Source: Vitis vinifera (lineage: Eukaryota; Streptophyta; Magnoliopsida; Vitales; Vitaceae). Taken from it: a stretch of DNA of 64,000 bases. Below are positions 36,101-50,500 of this stretch, one piece after another. A program made the translations under genes and the position numbers. Position 1 is the first letter of the stretch; every line of letters begins with the position of its first letter. The stretch is from the NCBI RefSeq assembly GCF_030704535.1, contig NC_081822.1, forward strand, positions 4,083,001-4,147,000, read 5' to 3'. The notes below the pieces were generated by a model. The model was given only the letters and a program-made list of their open reading frames with translations, was not told where the DNA came from and did no database searches.

Positions 36101-39100
36101 CCAGGTTGATCCTTAATTAATCACTATATAATCTTTTGGTTTTTAGCTTTGGAGACCAACCCAAGAACAAACAAATATAATGATGGCTTTCACCTCAAGC
36201 ATCTAGTCTCGGACACCTCAAGTTGAAGCCATTGAATAGTGCCAAGTTCTCTTAATATCTTCTTTTCTTTTTCTATTATTTTTATTTTTGACTTGGTGGG
36301 CATTATGTCGTGAGAGACTGAACTACAAGCACCGAATTTCATAGGTAACAACCTAGGTTAAACGAAGGAACATGAGCTTTCACTTGCTATTACGCTGATG
36401 GGGAACTGAGGAAAATGATTTAAACCCAATGCACTTGGACCAAGTTCATCCTGTTAACCTATTAGCCTATCACCTAATGCACTACACTCCAATATGTAAG
36501 GTCATGGAGGGTAGCCCACCTATATGCCATTCCCTTTCGCTTATGGCTTTTTTTTCCTCCCTCTAATTTTTTCCTTAAATTATATTTTGTTTTTAGATGT
36601 CTGTATCCCAATTTTACTTTTCCTTGTTGGGTATCGAAAACCCAACTAATAGAATCGACTGGTGAAAAAAGTGAGTGAAAATTGAGTTTGTGGCACACAG
36701 TATTTCAGATTAAAAAAAAAAACAGAATTGATTGAAAACGCCAAGGAATCAGCACCTAAGTTTGCAAATGGCATCCATTACCAAAGTGATAGTTAAACTA
36801 GATGAAGGGGGATAGAACATACAAGTGGGTCAGGTAGAATCATTCCCCAGCTTTGAATTCAAAAAGAGAAAATAAAGATTACATCGGTCAAGCAAATTAA
36901 TGAGATTAGCGGTCAGGGCAGATCAGGATGGGCAGAGGGCATTGAAGAGAGTTGAGAGATTGGTTGTGGATGACCCCATGGAACAAAGTAGGAATCTCTC
37001 GAGTCAGCGACACGGCACACCTGATATTTTTATAGAAACCACGATGAGTCGAACACAATAATTAAGTGCATTGATGTGTGTTAATTAGTAATGGATGCAG
37101 ACACATGCCCACTTGCCGGAGTGGCTTGTAAAACTAATGGGGCGTCGAATACAAATAAGAATATAGAGGGGAGTTTAATATAAGAAACTGACAGCAAAGT
37201 AACTTTCACTGAACGTCTAGATTTCCTACGAAAGCAGTTTGATATTTTTTTTAAGTAGAGGTGCAGGCTCATTATTGTCCCAATTGTTTCCTGATCCACG
37301 GCAGAGTTGGGGGTGCAATTTGTTGATTTGTTGACACCCCCCAAAGCCTCTTCACCCGGGCCTTGAAAGTAATGCAACACCAAATTCCAATAAATTATGT
37401 TGTGCTGGAGACTGCCGCCTCATCAACAGCGATGCAGGCCCACTCTATTCTATTTGCTTAGAACAATGGACCTTTTTCCTTTTTATATTGTTGATGTGGG
37501 TAGAGAAGAGAACAAATGAAAATTCTATGGGGAAGCATTCGATCCCATTTTTGCTGTGTCGCAAAAATCCAATTGGCCAAATTGGGAGGCCAATCGCCCC
37601 ACCCTTAAAAAACAAAATTCACTCACGCCTTCCCTACTTTGTTCTAGATTTCATATCTATTCCGTAAGGGGCTTTGGTATCATTACCCCTATCCCTATGT
37701 TGGTGCATCTTTAGCTTTATCCTACTTTCATTTTTATCCACCTTTGTTGTTTACCCTCTGCATCATAAACTCGTTGGGCATGCAAATCCCCAAGGACAAT
37801 ATTTTATAACAAGATTACAGGACGGAGATGTAAAAATAATGCCATAGGAGGGGTATTAAAGAATTTCAAAAGATTCTGAGGTCAGAACTCATAGAGGACG
37901 CCCTTTCAATTTATAAAAATAAAATCAGTATGGTACAGATTGGGGACAAGGACTTGAAATTAATGCAAGTAAACGAGGGCTTTTTCTGGAGGTCGGGAAA
38001 TCGAGGGGCATCAAGATGCCCATTGTTCTTCAAGGGGTCTTCCCTCCAAATAAACTATGCAAAATTGACGGTGTCTCTCTTATTCCACCTGATCCAGGGT
38101 CCCATTTTTATTTTTTTTAACAAAAATAAAAGAAAAAAAAACTGCACGTGCAAGTCCTCCTTCATATGTTATTTTTCAATCTTCGTACTTGAAATTAATT
38201 ATGTGGATGAGTTGTAATGAGAAAAAAAAAAAAGAAATTACAACTACTGAGATTTCCAAGTCTGAAAAGTAGATTTGGTGAATTTTGAGGGAGTGAGGCG
38301 GTGAATGAGGTCTGAACGTGGCAAGGTGTGAAAAAGGGAAGAAAAATGGAAAATCATGTGGAACCATGATCAGATGGGACCAGGAGGACAAAAAGGGTGG
38401 GGACAATGGTATTGATTTAGGATGGCCCCACACCCACCACCCGAATCAGTAAAAAGACTTGCCTCCAAATGAATCTCTTTCTGTTTCTCTTGTATTGTGC
38501 GACGCCGGACCCACACCATGCAAATCTGACTAAGCCACAGATTCCTTTTTCCCTCATTTCCTCACTTACCTACGATTTCACATTTCACAGTTTATTACGA
38601 TGTTGTCATTATGCTACATTTGATTCCCCCTCCATTTCTCAATCCGACATCCAGCAAACTTCACGGACCTGAAGAGTCATTAAATGCAAGTCTCTTGATA
38701 TTTGATTAATGTTTGTGGTCATTATTTTCTCCAATAAAGTACCATCATGTATACATGATACAACCCCATGCATGGATCAAATTAATCAAAGGCCAGGAGG
38801 TATCAAGAAAACAATGGGGAATCTGATAGATACGAAAAACCCATCCCACTCAAATTTGGAGGAGAATCAATTGATCTTTTTTTCTTTCCACCATTCACGT
38901 GACAAAAGTTGAAATCAAATGGGACTTGTGAAATCGGGAATTTAATTTCTTCCATTAGTACCAAGATCGTGATTAACAGGAAAGAAACCAGGAAGAAGTA
39001 CAGCGAGTTGAAGTGGTATATACGTTTGGACTTGGACCACATGAAATAATACTGGTTTCAAAACTTGCCCAATTTGCATACAGAGGTAACTACAACCCAC

Positions 39101-39146
39101 ACCATATCTATAGCTTAGATATAAATCCCTTTTCCCCGGTGTGCCT
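33141..39146. other. Intergenic region, no supported gene
   Basis: About 6 kb without a convincing coding signal. It holds a (TTTA)n run at 33575-33597, a GCGCC-rich patch near 34768-34781, scattered AT-rich low-complexity DNA and short open frames without family resemblance. The part just below 39147 is downstream of the FLZ gene. Degenerate transposon pieces are likely but I could not name any. Confidence 0.6.
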
Positions 39147-39982
39147 TTAAATGGCGGCCACCGTCTCGCCTTCGGATCCGGCGGTGGATGCTGTGGCTTC
39201 CTTCTTTGAAGCTAATGAGCACTTCTCTTTTCTTTCGTCCTGGTTCATTTGTTGTTGCCTGCACTCTAGACTGCAGAAAGCGCTATCACCCCTGAAGAAA
39301 ACAACAATTCAACGTTTCCATCATATATTTTTCACATAAATTTTAAGCTTCCGAAAATTTAGGGAAAAAATCTCCGTCTACAGTTCCGAGTATTTGAGGA
39401 AGGAAATTTAGAAGCCGCCGGTCAACATTATTGAAGAAAACACTGAATTTTTAGAATTCAATGGAAAAAAATATATGGCTTTACAGAACGATGGACTTTT
39501 TATGATATGAAACAAAAAATCAAACCCAATAAGATGAACCCTCGGAAAGGCTCAAATTATCTTCTTACAGCCCAAGAAAACTCAGCCCCAGAAAAAATTA
39601 TCTGGAAAGGTAGATTTTGAAAAAGAAAAAGGCTTGTGAGAGTGATGGAGTACCTATACATGTAGATGTCACGGCCAGAGACCAAGCGGCGCTTGCAGAG
39701 GCAGCATGCTCTCAAGAAGTGAGAGTTGTCGACGAAATCAGCGGAGTAACGCCTAGGATTCCTGGGTGAGACCGCGGACAAGAAGCGATGATCGAATCCA
39801 TATCCATCAACGCCACTGGGCTGTCTATACGGGTCACCTCCAAATCCAACTGATTTGGGGCGATCCTTGAAGGGGTTTTGTGAATCAGAAGGTGGTTGTT
39901 GAACGCTGTTCGGATCAAGAGTGAACTCAGTCATGCTTGTTGTTCTCTTCATCGGAGGACGTGGCCTCTTTCCCAACAACAT
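39147..39982 (-). CDS. FCS-like zinc-finger (FLZ, DUF581) protein
   Basis: Two exons, 39982-39654 and 39291-39147, encode 157 aa. The donor TATAG|GTACTCC splits an Arg codon. FLZ proteins are plant-specific adaptors that bind SnRK1 kinase subunits and are linked to sugar and stress signalling. The N-terminus [20 protein letters not shown] is the family signature. The FLZ domain has C93-X2-C96, DIYMYRGD, then C116-X3-C120, with exactly 19 residues between the pairs, followed by [11 protein letters not shown]. The tail is short and polar. An in-frame Met at 40135 would add 51 residues, but the family starts at MLLGKRP, so 39982 is preferred. The intron (39292-39653) falls inside the zinc finger, as usual for the family. 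Confidence 0.95.
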
Positions 39983-40160
39983 CTTCTCTTCTGCTGCTGC
40001 TCCTCTTACTCCTCGTCTCTTCACCACCTCAAAGTCTAGAGAGAGAACGCTGTGGGAGAGAAGTAAAGGAGAAGGAGTGGAGAGGGGAAGATAAACGCAG
40101 GGCCAGAAAGCAAGGAGCCAATCCGGACCGTTCATTACAAGTTTTAATGTGAAAATCCCA
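39983..40160 (-). promoter_or_regulatory. FLZ 5' UTR/core promoter region
   Basis: The sequence upstream of the FLZ ATG is CT-rich on the transcribed strand (CTCTTCTTCC-type runs), typical of plant leaders. The frame stays open to 40135 without stops, so a longer protein cannot be fully excluded. No TATA box was recognised. Confidence 0.4.
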
Positions 40161-42403
40161 CGTCATCCTTTTTTTTTTTTTCTTAATTAAGGCTTTTTTT
40201 TCCATTTTAAATGAAATGCTAGTCTTACTTTTTTATTATTATTAATGTGATTATTCACTCCAGCGATGCTCCATGTCACATATGGATTTATGACCAAGCA
40301 CATGCCCCTTAATTTTCCAAATATTTATTTCTCACATTATTAACTATTTTTAAAAAAATTAAAATTTCGAAATCATATTGTCCCACGAACTCTAATCAAA
40401 AGAAAACAGTTTTGTTTTAATAACGTTAATTTAATCATAGGTTCATCATCAATTTTAGGCATTATCCAAGGATTCATGCAACCTCAAATTTGATTCCTTT
40501 TATACAAATTAGACGTGGCAATTCGCTAGAGCAATTACCATTCTTAGAGAGTTGTTTTAATTGCTATTATCAGTGTAAAATACTTAACATAATTTAGCAT
40601 TTTTTTCCAATTCTACCTTTTACTCATCAGATATTCCAATTAAGTTCCTATCTTGTAATGTGAAAATTTTTGTCCAGGTTACATATATTCGACAAACAAG
40701 CAGGTAAACTGTCATTGGTTCATTGTGACATAATTTGATTTAGAATTTTGAACATAGTTTTGTCGCTCCAATAAATACTCGATGGTGGGTAGTGGCTGTT
40801 ACCACCCAAGGGACGAGCGAGCAATACAGATCCACTGGTGTGGAGGAAAAGTTAGACCAAAGTTGTGAAAAAATCCGACGGAAATCGGGTTTTGCGGGTG
40901 CCTCGGTATGAAAAGATGGAAGGAGAGACGAAATTGCTCATTTTTTATGATGGTCCGCGAAAAATGGGAAAGGTCTTAGAGTGGCACAAATGGGACGGTC
41001 CATGCCAAATACAAGCTATTATTATTATTATTATTTTTTGTGATTACTCCCATCCAATGGCTATATTTGATCATCGATGTAACAATGGAAAATGTTTTTC
41101 AATGACCATCTCGTTATTCAATGCTTAGATTTTAATTTGTATGAGATGTAACGATTGAAAATGCTTTATAACGGTTAAGTGATTTTTCAATAATTGTTTT
41201 AATCTAAATTATGTTAATAAATATTTCTTGTATAAAAAATAACTAACCTTTTATACCACCATCATTGGTTAGTAGCATAGATGAGAAAAGTCTCATCTAA
41301 TTTAGGGTAATAAAGGTTGTCATAAACTACATCACCCTCTGTGAAAAAAGAAGGTTGATTTGAATAAATTATTTATAAATGATAGATGGACATAGAATAA
41401 ATTAAGTTGTATAATAATAATAAAAGTTAAACAAAAAATGTTTGATCGTCATTTTTAGGATATAGTAGTCATTGTTGGGGCAATTTTGAGCTAGTATACT
41501 CGATTATTCAACGAGTGCACTCAAGCATTGATCCCATAATATCATTATTTACAAGTTAGCTTATGTAATGAAAGACAACGTCAAATATGTAAATGGTATA
41601 AATTAGATTGGATTCAAAATATCATCAATAAACAATGAAATAAAACACTCACAATCCACCTTATGTAGTAAGTAATTATATTTATTGTCAAGTTACCAAA
41701 CATAATAAATCTTAATATTTTGTGAGTTTTGCATAGTATTAACTCTTTTCTAATTATATTTCATTTTGTAGCTTTTTTATATACCTTAATCTAAGGTTAA
41801 ATACAAATAGAGAGTTAGCACTATCCTGATCTAATTGATGTTATACATGTCATCATTGTCTAATTAACCTTATTGCTAAAATGCTTGATTAATTTAAAAA
41901 ATACGGTAATATTGATGGTGTGATATTACAAACTGATACAAATTATAAGTTTTTTTGTCATTATATTTATAAATTTACTAAATATTCAATATTGTCATGT
42001 TAAATACATTAACTTATACTCTTTTGAAATGTAAAGAAAGGATTTAGGAATTAAATTATAATCATTTCCAAGACAAAAATAGTTCTCGTTCAATATTTAT
42101 CATGACTAGAAAAGTATAATATTAAAACCAAAACATTTTAATTATGTATGTGCTCATGTCATTTATTTGTCTGCAATTCATTAGACTTATGCAAGTGAAT
42201 AAAACTTCTAATATGAGGAAGATAATCATTAAGATTTTATAATAAACTACATCATTTTCAACTTATAAGATGAATTAGAACATATTTATTTCAATCAACA
42301 TGAAACAAAAGAATTGACCCGCCTACCTAAGGTTTCAATAATTAGTTTTTTATCGTCACAACATGCAACTAAAGTTGTGAGATATGAAGTTTGAGAATGA
42401 TAA

Positions 42404-42781
42404 AGTTGTAGATACATATTTCTTAAATCTCTTAATATTTCAGCTGAGGATGGAGAAACATGGGAGGATTATTTGTTTCAATGGGTTAAACCCTTGCAAT
42501 TAGATGATGATGATGAAAAATTAATCTGCAAATTATCATACGAGCTTAATGTTGATGTTAAAAGAATTTTGTTTAAAGTTTAGAATGATAGATGTGGGGG
42601 TGAACCATATTCATTTAAGCAGACAATGCCAAGACCATCACAACCTCTTTGTGTTGATTTTATTAGTGCTAATTACAGTAATAATAATTATACTCTTGGT
42701 TTTAATTATTCCATCTTTACAAAAAAAGGAGATGATGAAGATGGTGATAATAATGACAATGATAGAGAAGATGTTGCATAA
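42404..42781 (+). pseudogene. Unidentified degenerate coding-like frame
   Basis: One plus-strand frame is open for about 125 codons except for a single TAG at 42581-42583. It reads AEDGETWEDYLFQWVKPLQL from 42443, and after the stop NDRCGGEPYSFKQTMPRP, ending in an Asp/Asn-rich acidic tail. A TTTCAG just before GCTGAG (42438-42443) could be an old 3' splice site. The composition looks protein-like amid AT-rich DNA, but I do not recognise the family. It may be a relic exon or chance. Confidence 0.25.
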
Positions 42782-43857
42782 TGTGATCAAAGTCAATATT
42801 CATTGACCTCATTCATCAGTGTAGTCAATTTTACACACAACACGTAATATGAAAAATATGGTTTTAAAGGAGCTACTCTAAACATAAAAGCAATTAAAAC
42901 ATCATATAAAGAGATGAGACAATTAAAGATGACAACATTTGACGATGAGTCATTTTTTACGGTTTTAAAACCATGAAAATAGGATCTCAGTCACTCATCA
43001 AACGAATCCAACATTTATACTCCTTATATCATAAGTTATTAACAACTTTGTTCACATCATGAGATAAACTAAAGTTCAAGTTTTGATGGTTATGATATAT
43101 TATCCTCTTATACAAATGTCGTATGACATTTTAAATTAGATGCAATAAGAATTTTGAACAAACACATGGGTGAAGATGGAGTTTTTTTATAGTGAACAGG
43201 AGTTAAAAAAACCTATGCATGACATGTTGGTAATTACTATCAATATTATAAATACTCTAAATTATGATGCTAATATTCTTTTCATCGAGATAGTATTCTT
43301 TCATCCTTAAGTATTATGAAACCACATTTGTCCCTATTTTAGTATTAGATGAAATCATTAAAATGTAATTTATAAAAATTATTAATATTGAATGAAAACA
43401 AATATTTAACCTACATTAGTATTAGAGTACATTATCAAAATTTATATTTTTTATCAATACATATTTTATTATTACCAAATATCATAAATTTTATCATACA
43501 TATATTGTTTTTTTAAATAAAATAATTTTAATATGTATATTATTACTTATTTTATCATTTCTTAATTTATGATAAAACTTGGCCTCCGATATTCCATTAC
43601 TTTGCAATATTTTCATTATTGTTCATAGAATTTTGGGGATCTAATTTTTCATTTTTTTTTTTTGCTTCATTTTGATGAAAATGTCTTTATTATTTTTATT
43701 TTTTTAAAATAATATTTTTATTTAAAACAAATTGTAAATACTTAAAATAGTTAATGATATTTATATAAAGAATAGTCTATTTTTCAAATAAAAATATAAA
43801 AAAAATAAATTTATAAATATGAGAATTATTTCATCTCTTTTAACCAATTATTATTAT

Positions 43858-43858
<1 letters not shown>

Positions 43859-43902
<44 letters not shown>
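43859..43902. repeat. (AT)n microsatellite
   Basis: About 21 AT units with one interruption near 43870, preceded by a short ATT run. Confidence 0.95.
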
Positions 43903-43904
<2 letters not shown>

Positions 43905-46900
43905 GCTAATTATCAAGTGTCATGGAAAAAGTTTATTTAATTTTTCATAACAAAAATATTCTAGTCCGTGATATGGATTTTTTTACGCTTTATTATGATG
44001 TGGGCAGCAGTTTGGAGGTGTGCGATATGTTTCATGCGTGTGTGAAAAGCTGAAAACTAAAACAAGTGGCAGTTACAGTCTTACTCTTACAGAGGTGGGA
44101 ATGTAAAACTTGGTACGACCGACTGGACCAGTAAGTGGATCTGTCCGTGTGAAGTGTCAGTTTCAGCGCCTGTCACCACTGTGCCTCAATTATTTGTGGG
44201 GTCCAACCCTGGTCTGCCCACCGGATCTAAATGGACTTACAGCCTTAAAAATTAAAATATAGGATCTATTTTGTGTTTAAAATTTTGAATTCGGGGCTCG
44301 AAGTTAGGAATTTAAATTGTGTGCTTTTTCTTATATTTTGTGCTTCGTATTACAACCTTAAAATGCATGATTATTATATTTAGTTCCTCAAATTACGGCT
44401 TTCCATCAATCAAACAACCAAGAAATATGGTGTCACTAACTCAATTGAGGCAACCCATTTATTAGTATTAATGGGACTTTGATACCTGTCATGTTTTTAA
44501 AATCTTAAGACATAGATGAAGGGGCACCCTCCTCATTATTAGGGGTGAACTTCATTTTAAAGAGGTGCCATAAGAAGAGTATAATGGTGAGCAACCGACA
44601 GAGATGACAAGAAGACCTTTGGGGCATATCTAGGACTCAAATTTTGTGGGATGGTGTATAGAAAGATCCTCATCCACTAAATGGGGGAATAGGATTTTGG
44701 GCAGCCAAAGATGGCAATACCGAAATGGAAAGAAACCAAATCCCAGAAAAGAAATAGAAGCTAATAATGCAGCCTTGAGTTGGACCCAGCCACATCCTTC
44801 TGACTCCCAGACTGGCAGTTTCAAGTGGCTAACATTCAAGGCAAATCTACACATCCAGTCCCTTGCTCAACCACTTTGGGTTTTCTACTTCCCTCTTTTG
44901 AGATTTTTTTTTTTTTAATCAGAATAGTATCCATTTTCTTAATCCTAGCAATGAAATTTCAGAGACCCAACAAAATTCAAGAGAAACCCCACAAGGCTTT
45001 GGTAACTCATAGTGCCATTAATCATATTATTTATGGTAATGTTTTGATTCACACCATTATATTAAGATCAAGTACAAAAATACGAACAAGCTATACTGGT
45101 TGAGTATGGAGACAGGAGACTTGGGGGGTATTTGGGTACCCGAACACCAGATGAAGTAATAAGTTACTTCATAAGACTAGCACTAGGGAATTCCTCATTG
45201 AGTCCCCACTTGGATGTCCTTTTTTGTTTCTGATTTCCAAGAAAATGTTATTCCATTACAACAAGCAGGGTGTCATTTCAACTGGAAAGATGTTACTGAG
45301 GCTACCAGTACTAGCTTCCATATCGGGTGACACAGAAAAGGAAAAATTAAAAGTGCCCATGATGGTTACAGCTTACAAGAAACAGAGTGGAAAGATGAAA
45401 ATCTGCCCAAGTACTATACTAAGAGATTCCAAAGCAGGAGTTATATCTTTGTTATGGGTAAATGTTTTTAACAAAGTAATAGTTGATGTGTAAGCACATC
45501 ATCCAGATCATATCAAGGGAAAGTTTGATTATTTTTTGTTGTGTGTCATGTCTGGTACTAAGGAAAATCATCTGTTAGACAGATCACGTATCTTAGCAGG
45601 AGGATTAAAATAACTTTCACCATATTAGTTTCTGGATGCTTTCATTTCTTTCCAAAGAGATTTGGATCTTTAAAGTTTATTGAAGATACTTAGCTCAAAT
45701 GATTAAATTGTAAGTAAGGAATATCTGTTTTATCATCAATTGTTGTAATTTTTATTTTTATTTTAGTACTAAGTCGAGGTAAATGAAAGTTATAATTCTT
45801 TGCTGCTTTTCAGCAATGGGAAATGAGTCATTTCCAACAAATTTGATTCTAGATGTGTTAACTGATGGTCACTTAGAGAAGAAGGTAGGATATATAATGA
45901 ATCAATTAGGAGAACATAGGGAATATTTGTGAGACTTTATAGATTTTCATAATTTTCCCATTAGATCACCTTTGACAAATTTCAAATGTCGACATTTCTT
46001 TTTTTCAAGGAAGTCGGGCTACACTTTCCCCTTAAATATTTGTCTATTATAAAATTGGCTTTCCAAGTCTTTGTAACATATTGGACATCATTAGTAAAGA
46101 TTTGACATGGTTCCTCCTTAAAAGGGAACCCACTTTTCTTCTCTCTTGTCACCTAAAGGTGCTAAGAAAAGAAAGCACATCACACTTTTTCACCTCCATG
46201 GCACAATACAATGTAAGAAGACTTGTGAGTGGAAGATGCTTATGCTTATGCTGATGCTGGTTACAAAAAGTGCACATTGTTTAACTCAACAGCTCAGTTG
46301 CAGATGAGGATTTTCAAAATTTACCACATATTGCTTTTGGGTTTCACCACTTTCACAATGCAAAATGCTTCCAGCTTTGGTCTCTATCATTTCCATCTTT
46401 TCCCCTTTTACTTGCGGTATGTGTGACTGTGTCACATTCCATCAAATAATATTGGTAGCTGGATCTAGCAATTATTTTGAAGTTAGCTATGAGGGTCCTC
46501 TAAAGGGTCCCATTTTAATTAATGGTCTTCCATTCTAGACCTTGGAACCCACGCATGTGAATAGCCCAGTTGAATATGAGGTATGCTAATGTCATGACCA
46601 TTTATTTCCCTTGAATTGGCAAGAAATGGTTAGGCAAAGCAGTCGCTTAGGTCCTAAGTACATCCAAAAGTGGGTGTGGGGATGGTGAAGTCGCTTCCTC
46701 GATGACTAGTACTGAATGGTAGGGGCACCCACCAGCATTACCAAAAAATATCTTCCTTAACCATGATGATCATTAGGCTAGTTCATGAAACACATGGTTC
46801 GGTTGTGCTGGGATGATTTTTTGTTTTTACTTTTGGTGTTTTCATTATAGTTCAATATAAAATCTCATCCCATTTGTGGTAATTGATGCTCCCACCAAAA

Positions 46901-47563
46901 AGGGGCATTCACCAAAACTTTGTGATGCTAGCATAAAGGTTGCCGCCCCTTTTGCCATGGACTCCACTCTGAATTTTATTTTTCTGGGTTTCATTTGTGG
47001 TAGTAAAGGGTTAGTGCCCAATTCACACAACGGACACATTATTGGCGGTCTCTCTTATTAGTTATTAGTTCCATGACTGAATTCCAATACTCAAATATTG
47101 CGCCGATTGGGACTCTCACAAGCAGTTTGGAGTTTTTAAACGAGGCAATGCCTTCTCTAAAGGTAAACAGTCGGACCAATTAAATGCCTGCTTCCAGGCT
47201 TCCAGCTTTTGGGTATATTTTGCTTTCGTTTTTGAAAATGCAGATTACAGTTTACTATAGATCTTTGATCCGTTGGATGTTCATGACCAACCAAGTGGAT
47301 TAACCAGGTCTCTATTAGTGTGCATGGGCAAGCCCATGTTGAACCAATCAAGCTGTGAATGTTGAGATGGATTCCGACCTGCTTATCTTATGGGTATTTG
47401 AAAATTAATGGAGACCATTATTTTATATTCATGAGTCTGTCACAGTGTTTAGTAGTCCATACTCCATTAATTGTCCTTGAGCATGTTGCAGATATGCCCT
47501 TTTCTTCTTTCCAATGGTAATAACACAAAAACTGCAAATGTAAATTGATAATGGTGTTGAAGT

Positions 47564-50500
47564 CTAAAGCTTGATGTAACCATTGTTGATCATCCACTCT
47601 AGGCTCCAATGGTTCTTCACGTTCTTCAGAGTCCAGTAAGCCCACCCAAAAGTTGCCCGCCCAAACACCTTCAATTGAGCCTTTGCGAATCTCTGGTAGT
47701 CCTTCTTTGTAGCTCCCTCAACTTTCCATTCTACCACCCATTCCCCTGCATTAAACATCAATCTAGTTCATTTATCGGATCCACTGATAAACAAAACTAC
47801 AAAGTCAATATTTTCAGGCATGAGTACTTTACCAACAAAAGTGAGAGGCCCATTGGAAGTGGTTACACGCCCCAATTGTGCTGATCTGTTGGTGTTGACG
47901 AAATCAATATTCTGTTGGACAGTCATGTGGTCAAACATATCTTCGAAGAGGTTGTAGTAATGGACGTCAATGACTGCTCTACTTAAGCCACTGGTGAGAG
48001 GAAAGAGCTCCCTCGAATCAGCTGGTCCTAATCGGTTTGACATGACCACATAAGCTGTCAAAGAATGCTTCCGCACAGCTTCATAACCGGCCCTGTAGTA
48101 CTTGGTAACCATTTCTAGAGTTGCTCCCGGTGATAGAGGCTCATTTATCAGCTCAACTGCATAAAGGCTGGGGTTGTTGGCGTACCTATTTTGAACATAA
48201 TAGCAGTTGAAAACAAGGTTCAATCCTGACCTATTCCATTACCCAGTTATAGAAAGCTTACTGTTTGTGTTATGTACCTGGCAGTTAAGAATTCTATAAC
48301 GGCCACGGTCTTTTGTATGTTCTGGTCAGTCTTCCCCCATTCCTGAGACCCGTCTCTGGAAGCACTATGTTCCCAACCGTTCTGAGAACCCGGTGCTGCA
48401 TGTAGATCAATTATAACATTCACCTTATATTTCCTGGAAACGGAAACAGAGCAACACAACCAGATGAAGAAAAGTCAGTTTTCTAAGCATGAATTGGAAC
48501 AACCAGTCCTACAGCCTAATTCTAGTATATTCAAGTTTGGTTCATTTTACTCTTTGAACTCCAACTAGTTCTCCCAGCTGAATTTAGCATGCTAATTAAA
48601 GTAGTTCTTCCCTTTTTTAGTGTGTGTGGGTAAGTGGTACATTTATATCTATAATAATCCAAATTTATGATGGCAGTAGATTCTAAAAGTTACCAGATTC
48701 TTTTTATCATACATACTTCATATTTGCAACTCTTTCCTTTTTGTTATCCCATGGGAATATATTACCACAGCTACATAATGCCTAGTTCTCGTGTCTGTTG
48801 CCTCTTGACTTGTTAAGCCATGGCGCTTGAACTCCCCTATTTGGAAACACTTAATTGGCTTCAACGCAAAGCTTGGGGTTTAGCTGGTTCCATTGGCACA
48901 TTTAATTCAGCCAATATATTTGGTCACATTAGCCTAGGTTGCACATGATGACATGAGAATACCATACATCTGCTGTTACCAATGACTTTCCTGTAACAAT
49001 CCCTGCTGAGATTTAAAACTAGCCAGTCTTGCCAGAGCAATAGTGGGGACAAATTTAATAAAATAAGACAACTTCAAGTGCATGCTAAAGTTTGTGCCTG
49101 AGAGGAGAAAATAGGACCTCTATGACCCTTCGTTGGGTTGGGTTGTGGCAAGAGTTTCTGGGGGGTAAGTTTAGGCCAACTAGTCAAAAGTCCCAGCCCA
49201 AATTCCAAGATTGGATATGACTATCAGCCCTGGTCCCAGGCCCTAGATAGTGGCGTTGGATGAAATTAAATAATAAATATACATACCGAGCCCAAGTGAA
49301 GGCATTGTCAAGGGCGTACAAAGACCCTCCAACAAAAGGAGATGGAGGTGTTGGATCACATGCTATCCACCATCCAACAGGAATCCTCACTGCATTCAAT
49401 CCATTTTCTGATATGAACTTGAAGTCATCTTCCACAATGAATGTGCTCCAGTGCTCCTGTTATGTACGTTGGAATAACAACCACAAGTCTAAAAATTAAT
49501 GGTAGAATTGATGAGTCCGTGGATTTGCATATCCAAGGATGAAAGGTGTTGGTGGATTCGCAATTGTTGACTGGGAGAGTTGAGGTGAAAAACTTTCCAC
49601 ATCCTGATGATAGTGGACTACCCATTGGAGTCTTTTTATTAAAAAAGAAGTCAATGGATAAAAAGGCATTTGGCTTCAAAAACATGGCAAGATTTCAAGT
49701 AGTGTAAGAAACAATTAAACCCTACAATTTGATAGAAAAAAAAGGTCGTAAATGAACCTGGTCTTATAACATGCATGTCTCTTACCTTCATGACTTGAGG
49801 AGCTTTGTCTGGGCCATAGCCGTTAGTGACTTGAAACTCGCCTTCCAAGGCTACATTGACGGTCATCACAAACACCGTGGGATCATCATCACCCCATCCA
49901 CCGTCTCCTGCATAATCAGCTGTCACCAGCTCCTCTGTCTTCGCCTGTATGTCAATTTCACTTCGTCTAAAATCTGAAATGTCTCAACGCCAAGATTGAA
50001 AGAAAACTGCTGCTCTAACTGTGGGCAATTGGAGTTTGGATAGCACCACGAACTCAAGGAAAGAAACTCTGAATCTCTTGAACAAACTAGAATTTAGGGC
50101 TTGATGTTGAAATACTTTCTTATTAATTCAAAGAAAATTTTTGGATGAAGTCAGGCAGTAGCTAGTTTTCACTTTTCAGTATTTCATGTCATTGGGGCTT
50201 TGACCGAAATGAATCAAATGATTGAAAGTAAAATCCAGAAAACGTCAAGTTCGTTCATTTTTCTTACTCCCAAATAATAGTCTTCTTTGGCTGTTTTTGT
50301 GTCGGCATATAAAGAACCTAGTTGAAAACTAACAACGCATATGAAGCTGGAGGGCGTGTAAACCAAGGCCTATATTTTGTTATCTTGTGTGCATATTCCA
50401 AAGACAAATATGGCCAAAATAAGAAAGCCAATCACCTGTAAGAAGAACCCATTAGGTGCTTTGATTCGCACCCGCTTCGAATCATTTGGGTTCTTCACGA

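Larger units (their letters stand above)
40161..47563. other. AT-rich intergenic region, no supported gene
   Basis: About 7.4 kb. 40160-43900 is strongly AT-rich with (TTA)n at about 41017-41036 and a long AT microsatellite. It contains one degenerate coding-like frame (separate entry). 44600-47400 is less AT-rich and has short frames on both strands without recognisable domains. It probably consists of decayed transposable elements, none of which I could classify. Confidence 0.55.

Noticed and set aside
39983-40135. Upstream in-frame Met giving a 51-residue N-terminal extension of FLZ
   Set aside because: Family members begin [10 protein letters not shown], and the extension is low-complexity leader-like sequence.
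44646-45493. Plus-strand frames of 89-92 codons
   Set aside because: No recognised domain, T-rich interruption and overlapping minus frames of equal length.
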